In this document: in pieces, positions 27,309-36,364 of the stretch | How positions within the stretch are numbered: the first letter of the stretch is position 1 | Layout: every line of letters starts with the position of its first letter | The notes under the pieces: model-generated | Seen by the model: the letters and a program-made list of their open reading frames with translations, nothing else | The model's database searches: none | Told to the model about the DNA's origin: nothing | DNA from: Planctomycetota bacterium | GTDB lineage: Bacteria; Planctomycetota; Phycisphaerae; Phycisphaerales; UBA1924 | DNA: 64,000 bases | NCBI GenBank assembly: GCA_024280755.1 | Contig: JAJRPN010000004.1 | Coordinates: 1 to 64,000 of the forward strand | Direction of reading: 5' to 3' | Program-made: the position numbers and the translations under genes

Positions 27309-27827
27309 ATGGCAAGCTATAACAAAGTCATGCTCATGGGCAACCTGACCCGCGATGTTGAGATCAGGCACACATCAGGGAACACGATTGTGGGCAGTTT
27401 CGGGTTGGCGGTGAATCGAAAATACAAGACCCAGTCCGGTGAACAACGCGAAGAAGTCAACTTTATCGACTGCACCGCGTTTGGGCGAACCGCAGAGGTG
27501 ATGGCCCAGTATCTCGGTAAAGGCCGCCCGGTCTTTGTCGAGGGGCGACTCAAGTTTGATCAATGGGAAGACAAAAACGGCGGCGGCAAGCGATCTAAGC
27601 TTGGTGTAATCGTAGATAATTTTCAGTTCATCGATTCCAAAAGCGGCGGCGGCAACTCCGGCGGCGGAGACGGTGGGGGCGGATACGCCCGCTCAAACGC
27701 TGGTGGCGGCGGTGGAGGCAGCTATGGTGGTGACCAGAGCGGTGGTAACCAAGGTGGCGGGAATCAAGGCGGCGGGAATGGAAGCGGTGGTGGAGGCGAC
27801 TTCAACCACGACGATATCCCGTTCTAA
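27309..27827 (+). CDS. ssb: Single-stranded DNA-binding protein
   Basis: SSB coats single-stranded DNA in replication, recombination and repair. The 172-aa product has an OB fold (residues about 1-110: NKVMLMGNLTRDVEIRHT, FIDCTAFGRTAEVMAQYLGKGRPVFVEGRL), a glycine- and asparagine-rich linker, and the acidic tip DDIPF that recruits partner proteins. The start ATG at 27309 follows TGGAGATACAG; the frame extends upstream without support. It lies between rpsF and rplI in the usual order, but rpsR is not present. Confidence 0.96.
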   Translation: MASYNKVMLMGNLTRDVEIRHTSGNTIVGSFGLAVNRKYKTQSGEQREEVNFIDCTAFGRTAEVMAQYLGKGRPVFVEGRLKFDQWEDKNGGGKRSKLGVIVDNFQFIDSKSGGGNSGGGDGGGGYARSNAGGGGGGSYGGDQSGGNQGGGNQGGGNGSGGGGDFNHDDIPF

Positions 27828-27887
27828 AGCCGAATAAATTAGCTATTCAAGGAGCATTCCAAGCTGGAATGTCCTTTTTATTCGGCT
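27828..27887 (+). terminator. Long hairpin after ssb, possible terminator or processing site
   Basis: AGCCGAATAAA begins right after the ssb stop and pairs with TTTATTCGGCT 49 bases on; inside, AGGAGCATTCCA pairs with TGGAATGTCCT. The inner hairpin is followed by a TTTTT run, so it can act as a terminator, and the outer arms make a 60-base two-part stem. It may separate ssb from rplI. Confidence 0.65.
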
Positions 27888-28016
27888 GTAATTCATTGAG
27901 CAGCAATGGATAAGGACAAGGATGCCCGCCTACACTCTTCTCCCGAATGATCGCCATCAACTGGCATCGTCGGCACCTTTGTTGGGGCATCGCATCGTGC
28001 GTTGCTCCTTAACTTC

Positions 28017-28037
28017 TCTCAGACCGATTTGGTTTGA
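28017..28037 (+). promoter_or_regulatory. Hairpin just before rplI ribosome binding site
   Basis: CTCAGACC and GGTTTGAG (one G-U) flank a five-base loop about 20 bases before the AAAGGACC site of rplI. Ribosomal-protein leaders often fold for feedback control; here only the hairpin is visible, so the role is a guess. Confidence 0.25.
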
Positions 28038-28064
28038 GACCAGGACAGCGAAAGGACCATATTT

Positions 28065-28643
28065 ATGGCACGCTCAGTAAAACTTCTCCTTACCGAAAAT
28101 GTAGACAACCTCGGAATCGTTGGTGATGTCGTCAATGTCCGCCTTGGTTTCGCGCGTAACTACCTCCTTCCGTTTAACTACGCAACCACCCCAAGCGATG
28201 AGCTCATCGCAGCACTCGCCGAGAAGCGTGCGGTTGCAGAGAAGGATGTTGCAGCACGCAGATCACAACGCGAAGATATGATCGGCAAGCTCAATGGCCA
28301 ACAACTCACACTCATCCGCGCTTGCAACGACCAAGGCCAACTCTACGGCTCAGTCACCCAGCAAGACATCGCCAACGCACTCAAAGAAGTTGGCTTCGTC
28401 GTCTCACCACGCGAAGTACGCCTCCCAACAACCATCAAGCGCATCGATGCGTTCGATATCCATATCAAGGTCGATTCAGATCTCGAAGCAGATATCAAGC
28501 TCTGGGTTGTTGCAGATCGTGAACTGGATCTTGATGAAAGCGATGAGATGGAGTTCGATAATGAAGGCGAGCTGATCGTGAAAGACAAGAAGGCTCCTGC
28601 ACCAGCTGCCGAGCCAGAAGCAGAAGCAGCCGCTGCTGAATAA
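28065..28643 (+). CDS. rplI: 50S ribosomal protein bL9
   Basis: bL9 binds 23S rRNA with its N-terminal domain and reaches out with its C-terminal domain. The 192-aa product has KLLLTENVDNLGIVGDVVNV, GFARNYLLPF and the second domain DQGQLYGSVTQQDIANAL, all family-typical. At 192 aa it exceeds the usual 150 by an alanine- and glutamate-rich tail, like bS6 and bL25 nearby. AAAGGACCATATTT precedes the ATG. It closes the housekeeping run and is followed by a terminator. Confidence 0.96.
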   Translation: MARSVKLLLTENVDNLGIVGDVVNVRLGFARNYLLPFNYATTPSDELIAALAEKRAVAEKDVAARRSQREDMIGKLNGQQLTLIRACNDQGQLYGSVTQQDIANALKEVGFVVSPREVRLPTTIKRIDAFDIHIKVDSDLEADIKLWVVADRELDLDESDEMEFDNEGELIVKDKKAPAPAAEPEAEAAAAE

Positions 28644-28669
28644 CCTATTCAACGAATCACAGATTCATG

Positions 28670-28697
28670 AACCGACCCAATGGGTCGGTTTTTTTAT
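28670..28697 (+). terminator. Rho-independent terminator after rplI
   Basis: AACCGACCCA and TGGGTCGGTT pair around a minimal loop and are followed by a T-run. It faces the minus-strand terminator at 28724. Confidence 0.9.
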
Positions 28698-28723
28698 GCG
28701 TTCACCGATGCAGGTCATTCAAT

Positions 28724-28748
28724 AAAAAAACGCCCCGCAGGGCGTTTG
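28724..28748 (-). terminator. Rho-independent terminator for the CvpA-like gene
   Basis: Read on the minus strand, AAACGCCC and GGGCGTTT pair around a four-base loop and are followed by a T-run (the plus-strand AATAAAAAAA). It ends the minus-strand transcript of the CvpA-like gene. Confidence 0.85.
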
Positions 28749-28774
28749 GAAATGAGATGGGTTCATCATTTAGA

Positions 28775-30559
28775 TCAGCCGCCGAGCGCTTCCATTGGCG
28801 GGTCAAACTCGGCGACGCCAAGATCGCCGATGGCGAAGTTGGTGATCATCACCTTGTTGGTGACGATGAAGAGCAGGACCAGCTTCTGGTCGCTTCTGCT
28901 TCGGCTCAGGTTCGGAGCATCTTCGAGCCCTGTGAGGGTTGAGCCTCTGGTATAGCGGGTTTCAAATGTTTTTGAGTCGGTATACTCATACCCAATCGCT
29001 TCGTACTCGTTGCCCTTGCTATCGATCAGCAAGAGTGGTTGATCGATCAAGGCTCCCTTGGCAGCTTCGGAGAACAAGCCAAAGTCTGACTCTTCGCTGA
29101 TATCGATACGAATCAAGACCTGCCCTTTGCTCACGGCATAGCGATCAACACGAAGATTCTTCGCTTGAGGCACATTCTTGCGTCCGACATCTTTCTTGAG
29201 ATCGAATGTGCCAACGCCATCAACAACTTCATTCTTTTCGTTGAGTGTTAATCCACGCTTGGCAACCTGTGATGACATCATTTGGCTGATTTTAAAGCTG
29301 CGATTGATAAAACCAGATTGGATGCTTGAGTCATAGACGATCATGTTGGTCGTATCGAGTTTGCGTGAAACCGATTCACCCTTGAGAATTGCGCCCGAGA
29401 GGATCACGCGATCACGCTCGGTGATGTTTGCATATTCGACCGGATCTGGCAGTGATGATGTGCTTACACGCACATTCTTCACATACATCGCAATCGGTGT
29501 GTAGCCGGTCGGGATGACATATTCAAAGCTCATCAGCACGCGAGACTTGCCCCCGACGGATGTGATGAAGATGTCATTGGCATCGAATCGCCAGCGTCCG
29601 AACATGTCTGCTTCTGAAGATTCAGATATCGCTGCGATCGGGAATGCTGTCATGGTGTTGCCGTCGGCGTCTTCGAGGAGCAAACGATATTGACCATTGG
29701 AAACAACCAACTGCCCGCCCTTCTTGCCTCGCTCTTTCGCGCCCGGTTCAAACTCGACGACAAAGCCTGCAAGGTGCCCCTTTGTGACACGCTCGGAGTT
29801 GATGTCGAGGTATTTTTGGGCTTCATCGTTGATTGAATCATTGAGGAGATCGGTGAGTGTTTCTGAGCCGTCGGTCGCGCCAACGGTGTAGGTTGCTTTG
29901 ACTTTAAAATCATCAGGGCTCACCGCGTTGCGTCCTGCGCCATCGCCGGGCGAAACGCGTGAAGCGAACCCGACGAGTTCGAGTTCTGGGTACCATTTTC
30001 CTAAAGACTCGTTGGTGCTCATTGTGCCGTTGGAGAGATGACGATACATCTTCGAGACGATAGTATCGACCGGAATCCAGAGTGTGTCGGCTTTGACCAA
30101 CGCGCCAGATCCTGTCGCACGATCAGTAGAATACCACAATGGCTGATAGCCCAAGAACCCGGTTGGTACACGCATCGAGCCAACCCCAAGGACAAGAATG
30201 CCACAAGAGATGACTGCGGTGGCAAGCCCACAGATCCCGCCGCCAGCGTAATCGATAACCTTCGAATTCGTAATGTTGCCCGAGACAAGTTTGTCAGTCG
30301 CAAATCGCAGCACCAAGAGTAAAATGACAAACGGCACGACCAGGCTAACACCCCAAGCGATGGATTCAATGAAAGACATGAACCCGCGTTCTGGGCTTGC
30401 CTTCACCAGCAGCATCGCCAGAGGCTCCCAGAAAGCAAACGCGATCGCACCGGCGGTGATCACGCAGAGCAGGTGCAAGAGCGAACTGAACATGCCTCGG
30501 ATCATCCACGCGTAGGTGACACCGAGTACAAAGATGATGATGATGACATTCATAATCAT
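28775..30559 (-). CDS. CvpA-like multi-pass membrane protein with large C-terminal domain
   Basis: The 594-aa product begins with four predicted membrane helices (about residues 3-20, 26-50, 65-90, 100-130). Their layout, with RGMFSSLLHLL after the first helix and YAGGGICGLATAVISCGILVLGVG in the last, resembles the CvpA (colicin V production) family. The remaining 460 residues are soluble and beta-rich, with no motif I recognise. I chose the ATG at 30559, which has GGAG nine bases upstream, over the frame start at 30601. It follows the GspE-like gene by about 120 bases in the same direction, so the two may be one transcript. Role unknown; a membrane scaffold is possible. Confidence 0.65.
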   Translation of the reverse strand: MIMNVIIIIFVLGVTYAWMIRGMFSSLLHLLCVITAGAIAFAFWEPLAMLLVKASPERGFMSFIESIAWGVSLVVPFVILLLVLRFATDKLVSGNITNSKVIDYAGGGICGLATAVISCGILVLGVGSMRVPTGFLGYQPLWYSTDRATGSGALVKADTLWIPVDTIVSKMYRHLSNGTMSTNESLGKWYPELELVGFASRVSPGDGAGRNAVSPDDFKVKATYTVGATDGSETLTDLLNDSINDEAQKYLDINSERVTKGHLAGFVVEFEPGAKERGKKGGQLVVSNGQYRLLLEDADGNTMTAFPIAAISESSEADMFGRWRFDANDIFITSVGGKSRVLMSFEYVIPTGYTPIAMYVKNVRVSTSSLPDPVEYANITERDRVILSGAILKGESVSRKLDTTNMIVYDSSIQSGFINRSFKISQMMSSQVAKRGLTLNEKNEVVDGVGTFDLKKDVGRKNVPQAKNLRVDRYAVSKGQVLIRIDISEESDFGLFSEAAKGALIDQPLLLIDSKGNEYEAIGYEYTDSKTFETRYTRGSTLTGLEDAPNLSRSRSDQKLVLLFIVTNKVMITNFAIGDLGVAEFDPPMEALGG

Positions 30560-30677
30560 GAGGCTATTCTCCGTCGGACTCATGCTCGCACAGGTGTGCA
30601 TTGTGGCATGAGTTGTTCTTTGAGCTGATCGAGTGGGTCACTGATCAGGTTTGGATCTTCGGATCTCGCAAGGTGGT

Positions 30678-32444
30678 TTATGCCTGTGCGGGCTTTGGTG
30701 ATTTGGAAGATGAGGTCTTCGAACTCTTCTTCTTTGGTGGTGCGGTAATCCGCGAGACTTCTTCGATGCTGGTCATGCCTTCGACCGCCTTGCGAAGTGC
30801 TGTTTGCTGAACTGTCGGCAGGCTGCGTTTACGCATCGCGGTGCGAAGCCCGTTCCAGTTTTCCGCAGCAATCATCTTGCGTTCGTCGTCTTCAATCGGG
30901 AAGACACCAAAGCAACCAGTCTGCCCGATATACCCGACGCCATTACATACGGGGCAAACCTCGGGCTTGTTCCGAATGAGTACCTGCCCGCCTTTTTTAT
31001 GAAGTTGCTTGACCTTGTCAGCAGGCAAACCGAGCTTTTTGAGCATCTCAGGGGTTGGCTGATAGGCGACTTTACAGTTGCCACAGAGCATACGAATGAG
31101 TTTCTCGCCCACAACACCCTTGAGCCCTTTGGCGGCGAGTTTGGCATCGCCAACCGCACGGACATAGAGCTGAATCGCAGCGATCGCACTATCTGCCTTG
31201 AGCGAGAGGTACACCCGCGAGCGATCGAGATCGGCGATCGCAAGGTTCTTGCCCGTCGATGCGTCGGGTAAATCACAGATACCAACAACATCTGGATCTC
31301 GGCGAAGCGTCGAGCGGACAAGTGTTGCAAAGTCTGGGCCTTCGCTGGTCGCATCAAACAGGATTTGCTTAATACCCTCGACTTCATCTTCAAAATCATA
31401 CTCGATTGTTTGAATGTTTGAGGTATACGCATCGTGCAACTGAAGCAACGAGTACAGTGTCGTGGTTCGCCCGTTGTCGCTCGGGGCACCCAGAAGGACC
31501 ATGCCCTCTGTGGTTTCGGCCCAAGATTTGAGTTCAGCGAGTTGCTTGTCGAGCAAGCCAAGGTCTTTGGGAGCCCGGCGAACAGCTTCGCGTGGGTTGA
31601 AGACGATCGAGAGTACCATGCCGTTCTTTGAACCACTCGCCACCATCTTGAGGCTCATGTTCGAAATCTTTTCGCTCGAGATCGTGATGTATCCCGAGAG
31701 CTTGCGTCGGCGGTCTTCAACACTGAGCCCGGCAGCCTTTTTCCAGAAGTCAATAATCTGAATCGCATCAGCCTTGGCCAAAGGCTCGCCCGCTTGGCGG
31801 ACACCATCGACGAGCATCGAAGCTGCGTAGGTGCTTTCGTTGGCAGGGATGATATCGATCTGTGACGCGTGGGCGTTGTGCCCGTTGATGACCACTTCTT
31901 CCGCAGCGACACGCACCGCATAGGCAGTCGCTTCCTTATCTGGCGGCACAATCTTCATCTTGTTGGCACCAATGATCACAAGCTCTGAGTTGCCAAGTTT
32001 CTTTGCTTCTTTTTTATCGCTTCGTTTCTTAGCCGATTCCGAGAAATCGAGCCGAAGCTTTGCGTGCTCAGGAATGCGTTCGTCCTTGTTGGCAATAGCG
32101 ATGAATATCCCGATGTCGATCCCGAAGATGGCAACCAATCCAAAGAAGCCCGCTGCGAGGCCTGCGATCCCGTCAATTGGCAGCACAATCACAAACGCAA
32201 GGGCCGCAAAGGCAAAGATCATGTGGATCGCGTTCCACTTCTCTTGCCCAAGGAAGAACCGCTTGGCGTGTTTGTCAAGAACCGTCGAGATCATCCAAGC
32301 CCAGCCAAGGAATGGCAAGAGCAATAAGATCGCTTTCCACCACGAGACAAGCATGAAGGTTTCGCCAGCTGCCAGCGTAAAAGCTGAGCCAAGCGTGACT
32401 GAACCAATGGGTTCAGTAACTGAAATGAGTATGGAATCGAGCAC
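30678..32444 (-). CDS. GspE/PilB-like protein with membrane domain and altered ATPase motifs
   Basis: The 588-aa product resembles type II secretion/type IV pilus assembly ATPases: HASQIDIIPAN matches their N2-domain signature (residues 192-202), the core follows at about 290-500, and the four-cysteine zinc motif (CGNC ... CPVC) is kept. Its catalytic motifs differ: Walker A reads GAPSDNGRTT (319-328), so the usual lysine is arginine; the Walker B region reads DPDVVGICDLPD rather than the usual GEIRD; the histidine-box region reads YLSLKADSA instead of STLHTN. Two or three hydrophobic helices (about 33-55, 75-118) precede, unusual for PilB. GTG at 32444 has GGAGAGG upstream. It may be a catalytically weak or regulatory ATPase, perhaps acting with the PilT encoded upstream. 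Confidence 0.82.
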   Translation of the reverse strand: MLDSILISVTEPIGSVTLGSAFTLAAGETFMLVSWWKAILLLLPFLGWAWMISTVLDKHAKRFFLGQEKWNAIHMIFAFAALAFVIVLPIDGIAGLAAGFFGLVAIFGIDIGIFIAIANKDERIPEHAKLRLDFSESAKKRSDKKEAKKLGNSELVIIGANKMKIVPPDKEATAYAVRVAAEEVVINGHNAHASQIDIIPANESTYAASMLVDGVRQAGEPLAKADAIQIIDFWKKAAGLSVEDRRRKLSGYITISSEKISNMSLKMVASGSKNGMVLSIVFNPREAVRRAPKDLGLLDKQLAELKSWAETTEGMVLLGAPSDNGRTTTLYSLLQLHDAYTSNIQTIEYDFEDEVEGIKQILFDATSEGPDFATLVRSTLRRDPDVVGICDLPDASTGKNLAIADLDRSRVYLSLKADSAIAAIQLYVRAVGDAKLAAKGLKGVVGEKLIRMLCGNCKVAYQPTPEMLKKLGLPADKVKQLHKKGGQVLIRNKPEVCPVCNGVGYIGQTGCFGVFPIEDDERKMIAAENWNGLRTAMRKRSLPTVQQTALRKAVEGMTSIEEVSRITAPPKKKSSKTSSSKSPKPAQA

Positions 32445-32676
32445 CGTCGTATCCTCTCCAAAGGTCGTTCATATCCGAGAGCATCTGGCTCACGGCAATA
32501 ACTATCAGAATCATCTTACAAACCCAAGCCGAGCAGGAATCGCTCCAGTAGCGTTTGATGTCACCCATTGTAGAGGCTCTCGCCTCCATAAGCATGCGTC
32601 AACCTCGTCGATCACTGTCCAATCCGGTTCGGATCATGAACGGGTAAGCACAATAAGCGAGAAATCAATCAGCCAA

Positions 32677-33834
32677 CTAGGCAAACTTCTTGAGCTTCAT
32701 CTGAAGCTCATCGACATTTGGCGAAGATTCGATCGCCGTCCGCATGTGGATGTACTCTTCTTCAACCAAACGCACGAGCGAATCGTTGAAGTCGATCATC
32801 CCGATGGTCTGGGCTTCAATCGAGTTGAGCACTTCACGCAGGTCGCCTTCGCGCTCGTCGAGAATGTACTTCTTGACCACGCCGTTGTTGATCAAAATTT
32901 CGAGTGCAGGGATACGGAAGATGTTTTCGTGAAGCGTCGGGAGTAGCTTCTGATACACAAATGCCCGCATCTGGAAGGCCAAGATTTTCCGAACCTGATC
33001 GACTTCTTCTTGTGGGAACAAGCCGTAGATTCGAGAGAAGGTCTGGGTGGTTGACGAAGCATGGATCGTACCAAAGACCAGGTGACCCGTTTCGGCAGCA
33101 TGCAGTGCGGCTTCAAAGGTTTCCTGGTCACGCATTTCACCGATCAACACCACATCAGGGTTCTCACGAACCAACGCACGCAATCCGGTTTTAAAGTCCA
33201 AGCAATCAAGCCCGATTTCGCGCTGGTTGATGGTTGATTTTTTATCTTCAAAGATGTATTCAATCGGATCTTCGAGCGTCAAGATATGCACACTCTTGCG
33301 TGCGTTGATGTAGTCGATCATTGATGCGATGGTGGTGGATTTACCCGAACCTGTTACGCCGCAGAGCAGCACAATACCCTGAGGCTGCATCGCCACATCC
33401 GACATGATCTCCGGCAGGTACAACCCCTCGAAGGGAAGGATCTCTGAAGTAATGTTTCTTGCAGCAACCGAGATAGTGCCTCGCGCTTGAAACAGGTTTA
33501 CACGGAAGCGATGCTTGGCGTCGTAGTTGTACGCGAAGTCGACCGAGCCGAACTTGTGAAGATCTTTCATTTGTTCTTCGGTCAAGATCTCTACGGCGAT
33601 CTTGAAAAACTCTTCTGCGGAGACCGGATCGACATCCATCGACTTGAGTACGCCTCGCATGCGGATCTTTGGTTTTTGATTCGATTTCATGATCAAGTCG
33701 GATGCACCGAACTTGATGGTTGCTTTGAGGAAGTCGCCCCAGCGTGTGGCGTGCGGGTCCTTCTTGGTGATGGTCGGATCAAGATCGCAATGTCCTGCGG
33801 ATGCAGTTGAAGAGGGGGCGTCGTTCACACTCAT
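32677..33834 (-). CDS. pilT: Type IV pilus retraction ATPase PilT
   Basis: PilT powers retraction of type IV pili in twitching motility. The 385-aa product has Walker A GVTGSGKST (159-167), the aspartate box LEDPIEYIFE, Walker B VVLIGEMRD (228-236), the histidine box AETGHLVFGTIHAS and the C-terminal AFVYQKLLPT segment of this family, so it is canonical, unlike the downstream GspE-like gene. PilT and PilU are hard to tell apart by eye. The gene precedes the GspE-like and CvpA-like genes on the same strand. Confidence 0.93.
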   Translation of the reverse strand: MSVNDAPSSTASAGHCDLDPTITKKDPHATRWGDFLKATIKFGASDLIMKSNQKPKIRMRGVLKSMDVDPVSAEEFFKIAVEILTEEQMKDLHKFGSVDFAYNYDAKHRFRVNLFQARGTISVAARNITSEILPFEGLYLPEIMSDVAMQPQGIVLLCGVTGSGKSTTIASMIDYINARKSVHILTLEDPIEYIFEDKKSTINQREIGLDCLDFKTGLRALVRENPDVVLIGEMRDQETFEAALHAAETGHLVFGTIHASSTTQTFSRIYGLFPQEEVDQVRKILAFQMRAFVYQKLLPTLHENIFRIPALEILINNGVVKKYILDEREGDLREVLNSIEAQTIGMIDFNDSLVRLVEEEYIHMRTAIESSPNVDELQMKLKKFA

Positions 33835-34142
33835 TGTTGAAAAATCCTTGTCTATCTATTGGGCCAGACGGTCCTAGCCGAGACACACAGAAAAGCGTGC
33901 CCGTGGGTGAAGCCATCATTCTATACGCCTCGAACCGGCAAGCCTTGCGTTGAGGCGAAGGTCGATGCTTTGGAATGAGGATATTTCGTCCAACCGGCAT
34001 CGAGTGATGCCTGTGCCTTCTGTTCGTGAACACCAACTCCCCGGTTCCGTCAAGACGCATTGATCTCAAGGAAAGCTGAGTTGAACGCCAGATGATCAAC
34101 CAATGTCAAAGTGGGGGGGCCAAACAAAGAGGAGCCGATCAA

Positions 34143-34172
34143 TAAAAAAGCGGGTCCATTGTTGGACCCGCT
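34143..34172 (-). terminator. Rho-independent terminator after the sigma factor
   Basis: On the minus strand, AAGCGGGTCCA pairs with TGGACCCGCTT and is followed by TTTTTATT. It ends the sigma-factor transcript before pilT. Confidence 0.92.
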
Positions 34173-34194
34173 TGAGAGCTTACTGATTGACGGT

Positions 34195-35247
34195 TTACTT
34201 CGCCCCGACCGGCTCGGCCTCGTCGACGGTGCCAAGGAAGTTGGCTTCGAGTTCGACGCGAATTTTTTCCATCGCCTTATTCTGGATCTGACGGACGCGT
34301 TCTTTGGTCACGCCGATGATCTGCCCGACCTGTTCGAGGGTCATGGGTTTCTCCATGCCTCCGGTTTCGAGCCCAAAGCGATGCTCAAGGACAGTGCGTT
34401 CGACATCTGAGAGATCCGCACGGTTGGCGACGACGATCTCACGGACTTCTGATGCGGTATCCTTCTCGAAGTCGGCCCGTTTAGTTTCGAGGAAGTTGGA
34501 CTTCTCGAGTTTCGGGTCGAAATCTGTTGGGAACCGCTGACGGTACTTGCTCAGCTTCATGCCCTGGCGTGAGAACGCTTTGAGGATGGCGCGACAGGCA
34601 TAGGTCGAGAACTTAAACCCTCGCCCAGCATCAAACTTGTCGACCGCACGCAAGAGCGCCATGTTACCTTCAGAAACAAGATCAGCAAAGTCGACTTCGC
34701 TCATCCGTGTCCGCTTGGCCATCGCCAAGACGAGCGCCAAGTTCGTTTCTGCAATCTGTTCGCGGATGCGTTCGGACTTGCGGAACCAGTGCAAAAGCTG
34801 GTCGGCCTGCTCTGGGGTTGGCTTCTTCTCGGGGCGTGCCCAAGCTTCCATCTGAAGCTTATATACACGATACCGCGAGTAGTTAAACTGATGGAACAGC
34901 ACGCGTTCTTCAGCACCTGTGAGGATCACCTGCTGCGAAGATTTCACCGTACGCGTCCGAGTAATCGATGAAATGTCATCCATCACCGGATGATACCAGG
35001 TGGTATCAGGCAAGGCGATATCTGGTGCATCATCGTAAATGTTCTGCTCGGCATCTTCTTCGTAGAAGACTTCTGAGTCGATAAAATCTTGCTCTTTGAC
35101 AAGGATCTGGGTCAGAAGACGCTCGTCCTCGTGAGAGAGCTGACGCGCGGTTTTGCCCGCGCGGGTGGATGTACGCGAAACCCCTACGCGATGCCTGCGT
35201 CGCATCTGCTCAAGGGGGCTCGGGTTGTTGCTCGTTGCTTGCATCAT
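34195..35247 (-). CDS. Sigma-70 family RNA polymerase sigma factor
   Basis: The 350-aa product carries region 2 (LVSEGNMALLRAVDKFDAGRGFKFSTYA, about 195-225) and region 4 (MTLEQVGQIIGVTKERVRQIQNKAM, about 300-330), the parts that bind -10 and -35 elements. It lacks a region 1.1 or a long nonconserved domain, so it looks like a group 2/3 or atypical primary factor. The N-terminal 120 residues have no recognisable domain. The frame begins at 35337; I took the ATG at 35247, with GGAG five bases upstream, though 35244 fits too. It sits alone with a 1-kb upstream intergenic region. Confidence 0.9.
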   Translation of the reverse strand: MMQATSNNPSPLEQMRRRHRVGVSRTSTRAGKTARQLSHEDERLLTQILVKEQDFIDSEVFYEEDAEQNIYDDAPDIALPDTTWYHPVMDDISSITRTRTVKSSQQVILTGAEERVLFHQFNYSRYRVYKLQMEAWARPEKKPTPEQADQLLHWFRKSERIREQIAETNLALVLAMAKRTRMSEVDFADLVSEGNMALLRAVDKFDAGRGFKFSTYACRAILKAFSRQGMKLSKYRQRFPTDFDPKLEKSNFLETKRADFEKDTASEVREIVVANRADLSDVERTVLEHRFGLETGGMEKPMTLEQVGQIIGVTKERVRQIQNKAMEKIRVELEANFLGTVDEAEPVGAK

Positions 35248-35337
35248 GCCTTCTCCAACCGCTACGATCCTGCAGCGGCTTATTGTGTTTCTCAACACAT
35301 TGTTTTCATACACACCTGTTTGCTCAAAGATATTCAT

Positions 35338-36364
35338 CCATTGGGCTGATCGGCGTGTGATTGACTTGTCCAGGATGCCTCAAAGAGAAACACCCAACCG
35401 TCGACAACCATCCAGATCCAAATTAACCTTGCGTTGCATCTTGCACAACCGGCTTTGAATCAATCAAGTTGTCTCTCAATCCTCAATCCGATGCCCGAAA
35501 AAGACATCAAACCGGGAATCAATCCCATTTCCTACATGTGATTACCACGCACATCCGGTGTGCGTGGGTACGACGGCTGCTTGAGTTGGCCGATTCTTTG
35601 TTGGCCAGGTGTCGATAGGATGATGATGGATGCGAAAATCGCACCATCGGAAGTCATCACGACGCGTTCTGGACCATGTATGGGCCTCAAGCGGTTTGGC
35701 AGGGGTTTCCCCCTCCATATTTGAAGTGCATGTCGTTGTGGATGAACCTCTGCTCGTTCACCTGCACTCACTCCTAAGAGATACGAGGGAAGGTGGCAAA
35801 AAGTTTCGATTCAGACCACTGAAACGCACAAATTCTTCAATTGTCAGCCGAAAACTTGCGTTGCCGACTAGATGATTTGTCTGATCCGTAGGGGCTTTTG
35901 CTCATTCCATGACGAAACTTCGTCAAAGCCTGAGAATCGGCCCGTGCAATCACACCAACTCATCGCGACACTTCCGTGGTCAAGTTCAGATCATGGAAAA
36001 CTCTCGAACAGAGAACAACCAAGTCTGATGCGGGCGTCGTCCTTGGCGACCGCGGCGGAGGTGGGGCGTTTGCTGACGGTTGACGCCCGATAATATCGAG
36101 CCTAGTGTCGTCCGCCAGCCAACCTTTGGCTTGACATCGTCGCGCCGTCGGTTTGCCTTTATCCGGGCCGCCAGTATACACAATTCCCATGCAAGTGGCA
36201 ACAAGCAACTCGCAATTGAGACCCAAACCTGACAAGTTTGTGAAAATTAGGGCTTTATGTCCATATTGGACGGCAATGTTCACATTTCATCCACAATTCT
36301 GAACAGCATGACGCCCCCAAACAGGGTGCTGGTATCAGATCCATCACACACGAAAGTCGACACC
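35338..36364. other. Long intergenic region between sigma factor and sodA
   Basis: About 1 kb with no supported gene. The frames (35630-35875 plus, 35960-36283 minus) have no family resemblance and no ribosome binding site. A 9-bp inverted repeat, CCACGCACA with TGTGCGTGG, lies at 35545-35568 without a T-run. The region must hold the divergent promoters of the sigma factor and sodA. Confidence 0.5.

Noticed and set aside
35960-36283. 107-aa minus-strand ORF between sigma factor and sodA
   Set aside because: It has no ribosome binding site, low-complexity proline-arginine content and no family resemblance.
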